Of a DNA stretch of 64,000 nucleotides, positions 34,926 through 43,555 are shown piece by piece. Within the stretch, counting starts at the first letter, position 1, and each line of letters begins with the position of its first letter. Both the position numbers and the translations under genes were made by a program. The notes under the pieces were generated by a model that made no database searches, had not been told where the DNA came from, and worked only from the letters and a program-made list of their open reading frames with translations. Origin of the DNA: Paraburkholderia fungorum (GTDB lineage: Bacteria; Pseudomonadota; Gammaproteobacteria; Burkholderiales; Burkholderiaceae); assembly GCF_003610895.1 (NCBI RefSeq), contig NZ_MCAS01000013.1, positions 92,297 through 156,296 of the forward strand, read 5' to 3'.

Positions 34926-35456
34926 ATGTCCTACAACCGCGCCTCGGACCGCTATACGGCGCCCGCTATCTTTTTCCATTGGGCAATCTTTCTGCTGGTC
35001 GCGCTCGCCTATCTGGCAATCGAAATACGCGGGCCGAAAGGGTCTGACAGCCGGGCGTTCTGGAGCAGCGTGCATTTCTGGGCCGGCACGCTCGTACTGG
35101 GACTGGCGGTTCTGCGCCTGCTGTGGCGGCTCTGGGCCGGCGCGCCCGCGGAAATCGCAAGCAACCGGCTACTCGCCTTTCTGGCGCGCGGCGCGCACCT
35201 CGCCCTATATGTTTTTATCTTCGCGCAGCCGCTGCTCGGCATCCTTCTGATCAACACCGGCGGCCATCCGGTCACGCTCGCCTGGATCAACTTCAGCTAC
35301 ACGCTGGTCGGCGCGGATCCGCTTGCCCGACCGTTGCTCAAGACCGCGCACGAATGGCTCGGCAATGCGTTTTATTGGGTGATCGGATTGCACGCACTCG
35401 CGGCGATCGCGCACCATGTGATTTTCAAGGACCGGACCCTGCGGCGAATCATCTAA
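34926..35456 (+). CDS. cybB: Cytochrome b561
   Basis: A 176-residue diheme inner-membrane cytochrome, the same length as E. coli CybB. Four TM helices carry the haem His residues: YTAPAIFFHWAIFLL (TM1), VHFWAGTLVLGLAVLRL (TM2), GAHLALYVFIFAQPLLGILL (TM3) and HEWLGNAFYWVIGLHALAAI (TM4, ending AHHVIFKD). ATG 34926 (MSYNRASDRY) has GGAG eight bases upstream; the longer frame is unlikely. Superoxide:ubiquinone oxidoreductase activity is reported for CybB. Confidence 0.93.
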   Translation: MSYNRASDRYTAPAIFFHWAIFLLVALAYLAIEIRGPKGSDSRAFWSSVHFWAGTLVLGLAVLRLLWRLWAGAPAEIASNRLLAFLARGAHLALYVFIFAQPLLGILLINTGGHPVTLAWINFSYTLVGADPLARPLLKTAHEWLGNAFYWVIGLHALAAIAHHVIFKDRTLRRII

Positions 35457-35483
35457 TGAGCTTCGCGCCTTTGGCGCGAGCGC

Positions 35484-35774
35484 TCAGTTGCGCCAATTCG
35501 CCTCGTAGAAGCGCACATACCCGCTTCTCAGCACCAGACATTGCGCCCGCGTTTCCGATAGCAGACGTCTCGTCGCTGCTTCGATCCGGGCCCGGTGCGC
35601 GTCGAATGCACCGACCATGTCTTCCAGGCGCGGCGAGGCGGCGCCGAAGTGATCTTCCAGCGCCTCGGCCGTGATCATGCACTCCACCCTCTGCCCATCG
35701 ACCATTGCCGGGAACGCCAAGGTAAGCTCGCGACCTGAATACTCAGGAGTTTCGTTCGGGAATTGGATCTGCAT
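35484..35774 (-). CDS. DUF1488 family protein
   Basis: A 96-residue cytoplasmic protein, convergent with cybB. It has the DUF1488 pattern MQIQFPNETPEYSGRELTLA, FPAMVDGQRVECMITAEAL, EDHFGAASPR and a C-terminal arginine-rich helix ending VRFYEANWRN. Function unknown. ATG 35774 preferred to GTG 35783 because of the AGGTGA upstream. Confidence 0.8.
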   Translation of the reverse strand: MQIQFPNETPEYSGRELTLAFPAMVDGQRVECMITAEALEDHFGAASPRLEDMVGAFDAHRARIEAATRRLLSETRAQCLVLRSGYVRFYEANWRN

Positions 35775-36199
35775 GGGATTCACCTGAAAGGTTGAGTGCT
35801 GCGCATGGGTCGATTGGTACTGCGCACGCGGGTTGAATCTGGTCGCACCTGCAGCGCGTTTTCCTCCCGGTCGGATGCTGATAGCGCGGATCCGTCACCC
35901 CACGCTAACGTGCGCGTACTTCGCGCCCCGCGGAGGTGATTGGATTCACTGTAGACGAGTTCGGGCGCTGCGCAAGTTTTCCTTTCCGTTTGCTTTATTT
36001 TGGTGCCTGACGTGCTGTTTTGAGGCAAATCTCTCTCATCCAGCAACCCGGTTTTTGGCTGCCGGACGGCTTTCGCCTCGCTCCCGTTTCGTCCTGTAAT
36101 ATCGATGCTCAGCCGCAAGCGCGTACACCTTCGTATGCTGCACTGCGCAATGCAACCGCGGGCAACGCACCCGCCGGGTCCGATAACCGGAGACATGCT
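35775..36199. other. Gene-free stretch before the sigma-54 activator
   Basis: 425 bp between divergently transcribed genes. The activator frame is open back to 36020, but the protein start is later. A GG-N10-GC pair occurs at 36002-36015, which is too weak to call a sigma-54 promoter. Nothing else seen. Confidence 0.4.
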
Positions 36200-38200
36200 T
36201 TGACTCATCGCTCTGCCACGCCGCCCACCGTCGGTCGGCCAGACGTCATCGCGCAAGCTCACGCCCGCTCGCTCGAAGTCGGCCTGCGTGCGTCGGAAAC
36301 GCCGGACTTTCAGCCGCTGCGCCGCCTTGCCCTGCGTGAGCTTGTCGATCGCAATCAATCGCTCTATACGCATGCGCTCCCCGTCATGGAGACCTTGCAC
36401 GCGCAGATCGTCGACACGCAAAGCATGGTGTTGCTCACCGACAATCACGGCGTGATTCTCCACAGTCTCGGCGACAGCGACTTCGTTGAAAAAGCCAATC
36501 GCGTTGCATTGTGCCCGGGCGTGTCATGGGCCGAAGCCGATCGCGGCACGAACGCGATCGGCACCGCGCTCGTCGACGGACAGCCGACTGTCGTGCATGC
36601 AGGCGAGCATTTCCTGCACGCGAACCGGATCCTGACCTGTTCGTGCGCACCGATCGCGGATCCGTTCGGGCGCACGATAGGCGCGCTCGATGTCAGCGGC
36701 GACACGCGCGGCTTCCACAAACACACGCTCGCACTCGTGCGGATGTCGGCGCAGATGATCGAAAATCATCTGTTCTCCAATCAATTCGCCGACGCCATTC
36801 GTGTCCACTTTCACGCGCGCGCGGAATTCATCGGCACGCTGTACGAAGGACTGGCCGCGTTCGCGCCGGACGGCACGTTTCTGTCCGCGAATCGCAGCGC
36901 GCTGTTTCAATTCGGGCAGCCGCTCGCCGACCTGCAAAGACAAAGCTTCGATGCGCTGTTCGGGATCGCCTTTGCACGGTTGCTGCAGCAGATCGCCCGC
37001 GCGCCCGGCGAAAGCGTCGAGCTGACGTTGCCAAGCGGCGTGCGCGTGGTGGCGCGCGGTGAATTTGCGACGCCGCGCTATGTGGCTTCGGCAGAAGCCG
37101 TGCCTGACGCGGTGCGTGCCGCTGCTTCCAATGGGTCGCGTGCCGCGGCCCGGTCCTGCGAAGCGGCGCCGCCCGCGCCACCCGCCACACTCGAAACGCT
37201 CGATACAGGCGACGCACGAGTCAGCGCCATTCTGCGTAAAGTCGCCAGGCTGCGCGGCCGCGATATTCCCATTCTCGTCCTCGGCAAAACCGGCACGGGC
37301 AAGGAATGGCTCGCCCGCGCGATCCATCACGATTCGCCGCGGCGGGCCGCGCCCTTCGTCGCGCTGAATTGCGCATCGTTGCCCGATACGCTGATCGAGG
37401 CCGAACTCTTCGGCTACGAGGACGGCGCGTTCACCGGTGCAAAAAAACGCGGCAGCGTCGGCAAGATCGTGCAGGCCGACGGCGGTACGCTTTTTCTCGA
37501 CGAAATCGGCGATATGCCGCTCGCCCAGCAAGTGCGCCTGATGCGCGTGCTACAGGAGCGCAGCGTCGTGCCGCTCGGTGGCACGCGGGCGATTCCAGTC
37601 GACCTGCGCGTCGTCTGCGCGACCCACCGCAATCTGCGCGAGATGATCGAAGCCGGCACCTTCCGCGAAGACCTGTATTACCGGATCAACGGCCTTGTCG
37701 TCACCTTGCCGGCGTTGCGCGAGCGCAGCGATCTGGCGGCGCTCGTCGAGCGCATGCTGGCGTTGCAGCCGGACGGCGAGCGTTTGCCGCGCCGCGTGTC
37801 CGACGAAGTGCTGGAACGGTTTGCGCAATGCCGCTGGCCCGGCAATCTGCGGCAATTGGCCAACGTGCTGCGTACCGCCGGCATCATGGCCGAAGGCGCG
37901 CAGCAGATCGAACTCGAGGATTTGCCGGAAGATTTTCTGCAGGATTGCGAGGACGCGCCGGCCGACGCCCGCGCCCAACCGCTCGCGGCGCGATCAGCCC
38001 AAGGTACTGCGAGTAATGGGCGCGAGAAAACGGCTGCGCCGGTGAATGCATCGTCCGCGCGGATGGAAGACTGGCAGGCGAGCCTGATCGCGCAAACGCT
38101 CGCGCGGCTCGACGGCAATGTGTCGGCGGCGGCACGCGAGTTGGGGGTGGCACGAAATACGGTGTATCGATATCTGCGGCGTGGGAACACGACGCATTGA
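36200..38200 (+). CDS. AcoR-like sigma-54-dependent transcriptional activator
   Basis: A 666-residue enhancer-binding protein. The GAF sensor domain spans about 60-230 (LLTDNHGVILHSLGD, PGVSWAEADRGTNAIGTALV, CSCAPIADPFG). The AAA+ domain is central: Walker A VLGKTGTGKEWLARAI, sigma-54 contact loop GYEDGAFTGAKKRG, Walker B GGTLFLDEIGDM. A Fis-type HTH ends the chain (LARLDGNVSAAARELGVARN, TVYRYLRR). The TTG at 36200 was chosen for its GGAGA six bases upstream. A Cys/Ala-rich linker (AARSCEAAPPAPPATLETL) precedes the AAA+ domain. No typical aco or alcohol-dehydrogenase target is adjacent. Confidence 0.9.
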   Translation: MTHRSATPPTVGRPDVIAQAHARSLEVGLRASETPDFQPLRRLALRELVDRNQSLYTHALPVMETLHAQIVDTQSMVLLTDNHGVILHSLGDSDFVEKANRVALCPGVSWAEADRGTNAIGTALVDGQPTVVHAGEHFLHANRILTCSCAPIADPFGRTIGALDVSGDTRGFHKHTLALVRMSAQMIENHLFSNQFADAIRVHFHARAEFIGTLYEGLAAFAPDGTFLSANRSALFQFGQPLADLQRQSFDALFGIAFARLLQQIARAPGESVELTLPSGVRVVARGEFATPRYVASAEAVPDAVRAAASNGSRAAARSCEAAPPAPPATLETLDTGDARVSAILRKVARLRGRDIPILVLGKTGTGKEWLARAIHHDSPRRAAPFVALNCASLPDTLIEAELFGYEDGAFTGAKKRGSVGKIVQADGGTLFLDEIGDMPLAQQVRLMRVLQERSVVPLGGTRAIPVDLRVVCATHRNLREMIEAGTFREDLYYRINGLVVTLPALRERSDLAALVERMLALQPDGERLPRRVSDEVLERFAQCRWPGNLRQLANVLRTAGIMAEGAQQIELEDLPEDFLQDCEDAPADARAQPLAARSAQGTASNGREKTAAPVNASSARMEDWQASLIAQTLARLDGNVSAAARELGVARNTVYRYLRRGNTTH

Positions 38201-38299
38201 GCCGGCGACGCTGAAGCTGGAATGTTCGGCTGCGTGCTGTAAGCCGCGTGGCCTGGCGTAGCGTGTAAAGTGTGGCGCAATCCGTCACCAGCTCACACG

Positions 38300-38614
38300 A
38301 TGTCCGACTCCACCCGCCCGCCTCTCGTTCGCGTCGAGCCGCTCGGCTTAAGTTTTGAAGCACCCGATTCGCTCACGATCCTCGAGGCGGCCGGCTTTGC
38401 GAATCTGCGCCTGCCACGCTCGTGCCGCAATGGTACGTGCCGTACGTGCATTTGCAAAATGACTGCGGGACGCGTGCGCTATACGATCGAATGGCCCGGT
38501 CTCAGCCGGGAAGAAAAAGCAGAAGGCCACATCCTGCCGTGCGTGGCAATCGCCGAAACCGACGTGGTACTCGAAGCGCCGGATGCAATCGAATTACAGC
38601 CGCACGGCGGATGA
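38300..38614 (+). CDS. [2Fe-2S] ferredoxin-like protein
   Basis: A 104-residue plant-type ferredoxin. The cluster ligands are in LPRSCRNGTCRTCICKMTAG (C-x4-C-x2-C) and HILPCVAIAETDV (fourth Cys). A CPGL-like segment (IEWPGLSREEKAEGH) is also typical. Start ATG 38300 (MSDSTRPP). It lies 99 bp downstream of the sigma-54 activator gene. Redox partner not identifiable here. Confidence 0.9.
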   Translation: MSDSTRPPLVRVEPLGLSFEAPDSLTILEAAGFANLRLPRSCRNGTCRTCICKMTAGRVRYTIEWPGLSREEKAEGHILPCVAIAETDVVLEAPDAIELQPHGG

Positions 38615-38628
38615 CATCACATCCGGCC

Positions 38629-38823
38629 TTAGCTGCCGTTGCCCATCGCCCGGGCGATTTTCTTGTCGGTGTTGTACTGACTCAACGCATACACCGACCA
38701 GATCGCGGCCGGAATCCAGCCGATCAGCGTGATCTGCAGAATCAGGCAAATGATGCCGGCGAACGGTCGCCCAATCGTGAAGAACTGAAACCACGGCAGA
38801 ATGATGGCAAGCAATAAACGCAT
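38629..38823 (-). CDS. YqaE/Pmp3-family membrane protein
   Basis: A 64-residue two-TM proteolipid. LLLAIILPWFQFFTIGRPFA resembles the Pmp3 start, and CLILQITLIGWIPAAIWSVY is the second helix and signature. The tail NTDKKIARAMGNGS is cytoplasmic. Pmp3 proteins affect membrane potential and salt tolerance in yeast and plants; the bacterial role is unclear. Convergent with the ferredoxin gene, 14 bp apart. Confidence 0.88.
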   Translation of the reverse strand: MRLLLAIILPWFQFFTIGRPFAGIICLILQITLIGWIPAAIWSVYALSQYNTDKKIARAMGNGS

Positions 38824-38885
38824 TCAGATTTCCTGTTTGTATTGACCTGGCAGTACACGCCCGTCGGATGCGATCGCACTTGCGA

Positions 38886-39098
38886 TCACTCGAGCGAGCC
38901 GGCCTGGTTGATCGGCGCGAAGCGCGGCACCTTGGCGCCGTCGATGTCGACCAACTCGAAAAACACCGAGGCCGGACGCGTCCAGATCGTACCATTGCTG
39001 GCTTTATACACGATCATTGTGACCGTTGGATCGGACTCCAACGTGGCCTCGCAAACCAGTTCGTAAATACCGCCTTTGTAGTGTCGATAACGCACCAT
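38886..39098 (-). CDS. DUF1653 family protein
   Basis: A 70-residue soluble protein with the DUF1653 layout: YRHYKGGIYELVCEATLESD, then MIVYKASNGTIWTRPASVFF and ELVDIDGAKVPRFAPI. It is a small SH3-like beta fold of unknown function. The start codon is ATG 39098. It precedes the Pmp3 gene by 62 bp on the same strand, so co-transcription is possible. Confidence 0.88.
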   Translation of the reverse strand: MVRYRHYKGGIYELVCEATLESDPTVTMIVYKASNGTIWTRPASVFFELVDIDGAKVPRFAPINQAGSLE

Positions 39099-39289
39099 TC
39101 AACTGCTCCTGTCCCGGTCAACGGAATGTGTGTAGACGGACCGGCGTACTCCGAAACAGAGCACGCGATCCCGTTGTGGCCGTTATTTTAAACCCGCACC
39201 GGCAGGTAAAAGATCACGAATGCAGGCTGACGTGCCTGCGATCGACGCTCGCGAAGCATCGCTGCCCGGGCGGCAAAACACACCGGTGT

Positions 39290-40636
39290 TCAAAGGAACC
39301 AGCGGTATTCGCGCGCATTCACCTCGTTCATGAAATCCAGGTGATCCTGCCGTTTGTTCTCGCAGTAGACCATGACGAACTCTTCGCCCATTCCCGCGCG
39401 CACCACCGGATGATTCTGCATCGCGGCGACGGCCGTGAGCATATCTTTTGGGAAGTCGATCCCACTGGTGCGATCCTCGTTGAGCGGAGCGATGGGCTCG
39501 CGGCCGGCATCCAGCCCGTGTTCCATGCTCGTGAGGATGGCGGCCAGCACCAGGTAAGGATTCGCATCGGCACCCGCCACGCGATGTTCAATGCGCAGGT
39601 TGCGATCATCCGATTCGGGAATGCGAATGCAGGCATCGCGGTCTTCGAAACCCCAACTGCCACGGCTCGCGGCATTCGCCTTCCAGCCGTAACGGCGAAA
39701 CGCGTTGTGATTGGCAGCAAAGACCGGCATGCAATGCGGCAGCAGCGCCAGGCAGCCGGCAACCGCGTGGCGCAATGGACGCTGACCGTCCGCCGCGAGC
39801 AGGTTGTTGCCGGCTTCGTCGTAAAGGCTCACGTGCACGTGCATACCGCTGCCCGGCGCATGCAGATAGGGCTTGCTCATGAAGCTGGCGCGGTAGCCGT
39901 GTTTCATCGCCACACCGCGCGTGCTGCGGCAGAACAGGGCGGCCCAGTCCGCCGCTCGCAGACCATCGTCGTTATGGCCAAAGTTGATCTCGAACTGCCC
40001 CGGCCCGAGTTCAGCCGTAATCACGGTCGCCTCCACGCCCTGCTCGCGCGTGGCTTCGACCATCTCGTCCAGCACGCCGGAAAACCGCGACAGTCGCTCG
40101 ATATGCATGTTTGGCTGATCGTCCCTGTCGTCACAGAAGGGATCGCGTGGGAACTGCGGCAGGCCGTCCGCGAGCCTGGCGTCGAACAGATAGAACTCCA
40201 GTTCGAACGCCACCACCGGGCGAATGCCGCGCCGTTCGAAGCGTTTCAGCACGCGCGCCAGCACCTCGCGCGGTTCGAACTCGATAGGTGACTCGGTGCC
40301 GTCCGAGCTGATCAGCATCTGCCCCAACGGCTGGTTTTCCCATCGCACAGGCTTGAGCGTGCCGCCAATCAGGCGGCGCACCGCATCCGGGTCGCCGTCG
40401 TTGAAGCAATAGTCGCCGATCGGGTACAAGCCGCCCTGCACGCCTAGCAGGATGCAATTCTGCGGCAGTTTCAGGAGACTGCCGCCTGCGACTTTCTCAA
40501 GCATATCCACCGGATATCGCTTGCCGTAGAAGTGCCCGGGGATATCCAGACAAATGAGGTCGACGTAACGCACCTCGGGATGCGCGGCGCGGAAGGCGCG
40601 CACTTCGCTGAGCAGATCGGTGCTGGGGGAAGTCAT
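39290..40636 (-). CDS. puuA: Gamma-glutamylputrescine synthetase (GS-like)
   Basis: A 448-residue glutamine-synthetase-fold ligase joining glutamate to putrescine with ATP. GS motifs: VAFELEFYLFD (metal Glu), GPGQFEINFGHNDD, GSGMHVHVSLYD, the substrate loop AANHNAFRRYGWKANAASRG and RIEHRVAGADANPYLVLAAI. The N-terminus YVDLICLDIPGHFYGKRYP is typical of PuuA rather than GlnA. ATG 40636 has AAGGA seven bases upstream, so the open frame to 40738 is not used. It lies 200 bp downstream of puuR on the same strand, with puuB first in the cluster. Confidence 0.88.
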   Translation of the reverse strand: MTSPSTDLLSEVRAFRAAHPEVRYVDLICLDIPGHFYGKRYPVDMLEKVAGGSLLKLPQNCILLGVQGGLYPIGDYCFNDGDPDAVRRLIGGTLKPVRWENQPLGQMLISSDGTESPIEFEPREVLARVLKRFERRGIRPVVAFELEFYLFDARLADGLPQFPRDPFCDDRDDQPNMHIERLSRFSGVLDEMVEATREQGVEATVITAELGPGQFEINFGHNDDGLRAADWAALFCRSTRGVAMKHGYRASFMSKPYLHAPGSGMHVHVSLYDEAGNNLLAADGQRPLRHAVAGCLALLPHCMPVFAANHNAFRRYGWKANAASRGSWGFEDRDACIRIPESDDRNLRIEHRVAGADANPYLVLAAILTSMEHGLDAGREPIAPLNEDRTSGIDFPKDMLTAVAAMQNHPVVRAGMGEEFVMVYCENKRQDHLDFMNEVNAREYRWFL

Positions 40637-40836
40637 GGGGTTGTCCTTCACACGCAAAAGATGACGATTGAGATTCATTTCAGGCTTGCGACGAACCGGG
40701 ACAGGCCGGTTGGCGGCACAGCGGGACGTGGCATTCACGAGGGCCGCTTATCAGGTTCATGGACGAAACCATTAATTAGCGATCCGAATTTTTATTCCGT
40801 GCAGCATTCCTGCTGCGCTCGGATTCGACCGGAGTC

Positions 40837-41394
40837 CTAGGCGAACACCCAGAGTACCCGTGCCGGTTGATCGGAAAGGTTGGCGTAGCGGAATCGCGCA
40901 TGCGCCGGCACCTGGAAGCCGTCGTTAGGGCCAAGCGTCACCGGCTGCGCCCCGTCGTCCAGCCAGATGGTCAACTCGCCTTCGAGGACGAAGCCACCTT
41001 GCTCGTCGCTGTCGTTCAACGGTCTGTCGCCGCTGCTGGCGCCGGGGGCCAGGTGGCTTTCCAGCATGGAGAAACCCGCCGACATATTCGGCGACACCAG
41101 CACATCCGTCACACCCTCGGCGTAGTAGAGGGTGCGGCGTTCGTCCGGCCGGGTTACCCATGGCAGCGCGCGCGGTTTGCTCAGGTTGTAGAAATACGTG
41201 GTGGGTACGCCCAGGGCTTCACCAATGGCGGTCAGGTCGCCCACGGTTGGACGCGAGAGGCCGCGCTCGATCTGCGAGAGGAACCCCACCGAGCGGCCGA
41301 TCTTTTCCGCCAATGCGCCTAAGGTCACTTTCTTATGCTTGCGCAGATCCCGGATCAGTATCGCGAGACCTTCAATTTCTTCCTGCTTGTTCAT
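40837..41394 (-). CDS. puuR: PuuR-like XRE-cupin transcriptional repressor
   Basis: A 185-residue regulator: HTH_3 domain at 10-65 (IRDLRKHKKVTLGALAEKIG, SVGFLSQIERGLSRPTVGDL) and a C-terminal cupin (GGFVLEGELTIWLDDGAQPV, LGPNDGFQVPAHARFRYANL). It has the same size and layout as E. coli PuuR, the putrescine-responsive repressor. It lies between puuB and puuA, all on the minus strand. Repeated boxes at 42733-42780 upstream of puuB are its probable operator. Confidence 0.85.
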   Translation of the reverse strand: MNKQEEIEGLAILIRDLRKHKKVTLGALAEKIGRSVGFLSQIERGLSRPTVGDLTAIGEALGVPTTYFYNLSKPRALPWVTRPDERRTLYYAEGVTDVLVSPNMSAGFSMLESHLAPGASSGDRPLNDSDEQGGFVLEGELTIWLDDGAQPVTLGPNDGFQVPAHARFRYANLSDQPARVLWVFA

Positions 41395-41420
41395 CTTCCG
41401 CCCCTCTCCTTCCCGTTCTC

Positions 41421-42719
41421 TCAGACTCTGTCGCGCAGACGATACCAGGTCTTGCCCATGACCTCCAGCGGCGCGGCCAGCAACGCGCCGCCCGGAAACG
41501 GCGGATTGTCGATGGCTTGATACAGCCCTAGCAATTCGTCGTCGCCGAGGATCGCGTCGGCCACGGCCCGCGCAGCCGCGAGCGTCGGCAGCACGCCGTG
41601 CCCTGAATAGCCTTGCAGCCAGTAGCGTTGGCCCTGCCGGCCGACATCGGGCGTGCGTTTCATGCTGATGTCGATATGCCCGCCCCAGGCATACTCCAGC
41701 TCCACCCCGCGCAGTTGCGGAAACGCCCGCTCCAGGTAAGGCCGGGTAGCCGCAGCAATATCCTTCGGAATGCCGCCCGCGTAGGTGCAGCCGCCGCCGA
41801 ATAGCAGACGGTTGTCAGGGCTCAGACGGAAGTAATCGGGAACGAACTGGTTGTCGATCACGCAACTGTTGCGCGGCAGCAGCGAACGGGCGGCGTCCGG
41901 CTGCAGCGGTGCCGTAGCCACCTGATACGTGCCGACCGGCAGCATGCGCCTCGAAAGTTTTCGGTCGAGGCGGTCGATATACGCGTTGCAGGCAAGAACC
42001 AGCACGTCGGCACGCACCTCGCCCTTGTCGGTGCGCACCACATAGCCGCCACGCCCGCCAGACGTCTCGTGGTAATCCAGCACCCGGCTCTGCTCGAAGA
42101 TGCGCCCACCGGCCAGTTCAATCGCCGCCGCAAGGCCCTGGGCCAGCTTCAGCGGATTCAGGTGACCTGCCTCCGGATCGTAGAGCGCCGCCTGGTAGCG
42201 CTCGCTCGCAATCCACTGCGGCATCTCCTCGCGAGGAATGAAGCGCATCCGGTCATAGCCCCACTTCTCCCCGGCCTCCCGCTGGGCCTGCTGCAACAGC
42301 GCAACGCGGCGCGGCAGCACCGCCGCCCACAGACTGCCGGCACGATAGTCAGCATCAAAGCCATGCCGCTGCGGCAACTCGCGTATCTCCGCCGCGGCCC
42401 AGCACATGCTGTCCCAAAGCCGGCGGGTGCGCTCCAGCCCCAGCGCCGCCTCCAGTGGCGGCATATCGCAGGACCAGCCGAGCAGCGCCTGGCCACCATT
42501 GCGCCCGGACGCCGCCCACGCTACCCGGCTCGCCTCGAGCAAGGCCACGCGCTTGCCTGCAAGAGCAAGACGCAGCGCCGTATGCAAGCCGCTGAAACCT
42601 GCTCCGACGATCAAGACCTCGGCGTCGAGACGCTCCTCCAGCGCCGGGCGCAGCGGAATCGGACCCGGATAGGTGCGCGCATAGTAGCTGGAGACGTGCT
42701 CGGCGGACTGATGGAACAT
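41421..42719 (-). CDS. puuB: Gamma-glutamylputrescine oxidoreductase (FAD)
   Basis: A 432-residue DAO-family flavoenzyme oxidising gamma-glutamylputrescine to the aminoaldehyde. The N-terminus SSYYARTYPGPIPLRPALEE is characteristic of PuuB. The FAD dinucleotide motif is VLIVGAGFSGLHTALRLAL, followed by EASRVAWAASGRNGGQALLG. The C-terminal YWLQGYSGHGVLPTLAAARA contacts FAD. The stop is 26 bp before puuR. PuuC and PuuD, needed to finish the pathway to GABA, are not in this window. Confidence 0.9.
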   Translation of the reverse strand: MFHQSAEHVSSYYARTYPGPIPLRPALEERLDAEVLIVGAGFSGLHTALRLALAGKRVALLEASRVAWAASGRNGGQALLGWSCDMPPLEAALGLERTRRLWDSMCWAAAEIRELPQRHGFDADYRAGSLWAAVLPRRVALLQQAQREAGEKWGYDRMRFIPREEMPQWIASERYQAALYDPEAGHLNPLKLAQGLAAAIELAGGRIFEQSRVLDYHETSGGRGGYVVRTDKGEVRADVLVLACNAYIDRLDRKLSRRMLPVGTYQVATAPLQPDAARSLLPRNSCVIDNQFVPDYFRLSPDNRLLFGGGCTYAGGIPKDIAAATRPYLERAFPQLRGVELEYAWGGHIDISMKRTPDVGRQGQRYWLQGYSGHGVLPTLAAARAVADAILGDDELLGLYQAIDNPPFPGGALLAAPLEVMGKTWYRLRDRV

Positions 42720-42732
42720 CTGCGCTGCTCCG

Positions 42733-42780
42733 TGAAAAAATCAATCATTAATTTCATGAAAAAATAGCATCAATTTTTCA
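42733..42780. promoter_or_regulatory. Repeated boxes upstream of puuB, likely PuuR operator
   Basis: TGAAAAAAT occurs at 42733-42741 and 42757-42765 (24 bp apart). An inverted copy, ATTTTTCA, is at 42773-42780. The AT-rich cluster begins 13 bp from the puuB start and stands out from the GC-rich surroundings. Confidence 0.6.
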
Positions 42781-43055
42781 CGAAAGCAAGCAAGGGCAAA
42801 AACCCGCTTGTCGCGTCGAGCAATGCAGGAGGACGATGAAGCACGCCAGACGGCGTCGGTTTGAGGTGTCGATGCGGGAATGTTGGGCGCCAGGATGCAG
42901 ACACGACGCCGCGTTGATATCCTGCATCCGGTGCAGGGCCTCGCGATGAATGCGGCTGCCGGGATCCGGCAAGCAACGGCGTATTTCAACGGTGGGCGTT
43001 TCGACCAGATGAGCCAGATAGGCCCGACAGGCCACGAAAAACAGTGAGGACAATC

Positions 43056-43457
43056 ATGACTCTCGCGATCGCAAGCGCCACTTCGGATGCAGACGCGCCC
43101 AACTATCTCGTCAAAGTCGATGCGGGCACGCACAGCCTGCTTGGCGATGAAGGGCCACACGAAGGCGGGCAGGATAGCGGCCCGGCGCCCTTCGAATTCG
43201 TGCTCTCGGGTCTCGCGGCGTGCACCGCTGCCACGCTCCGGATGTACATGCAGAAGAAAGCATGGCCGGGCGGCCGGATCAAGGTCGACACGGAATTGCA
43301 TGTCGAGCGCGACGGCGGCCAATTCATTCGCCGTACCGTTTCCGTCGAGGGGCCGCTCGACGATAGCCAGCGAACCCGCCTTGCGGAAATCTGCGAGAAA
43401 ACGCCTGTCACCCTGTTCATCAAACGCGGAACCCGGATCGACACGACCATGCGGTGA
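43056..43457 (+). CDS. OsmC/Ohr-family protein
   Basis: A 133-residue OsmC-like peroxiredoxin-type protein. GPAPFEFVLSGLAACTAATL holds the first conserved Cys. The second would be in LAEICEKTPVTLFIKRGTRI. Such proteins reduce organic hydroperoxides or act as YhfA-type homologues. ATG 43056 (MTLAIASATS) has GAGG six bases upstream. It is divergent from puuB, with 336 bp between the starts, which hold the puu operator but no other gene. Confidence 0.88.
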   Translation: MTLAIASATSDADAPNYLVKVDAGTHSLLGDEGPHEGGQDSGPAPFEFVLSGLAACTAATLRMYMQKKAWPGGRIKVDTELHVERDGGQFIRRTVSVEGPLDDSQRTRLAEICEKTPVTLFIKRGTRIDTTMR

Positions 43458-43555
43458 GAAGGCGAGACCTCTCGCCATGCCGGAATCGAGCGCTGCTTGC
43501 GTTCGCGCCGTGCCGTGACAACCACCGCGCTATTGCGCCGCGTTGCCGGGCGCTG

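Noticed and set aside
36001..36016. Possible sigma-54 promoter before the AcoR-like gene
   Set aside because: Only the GG-N10-GC spacing matches; the surrounding bases of the -24 and -12 consensus do not.
43461..43476. GGCGAGA-CC-TCTCGCC hairpin after the OsmC gene
   Set aside because: Two-base loop and no T run, so neither a good terminator nor an evident operator.
42741..43478. 245-codon minus-strand frame opposite the OsmC gene
   Set aside because: OsmC motifs are clear on the plus strand; the antisense frame would also cross the puu operator boxes.
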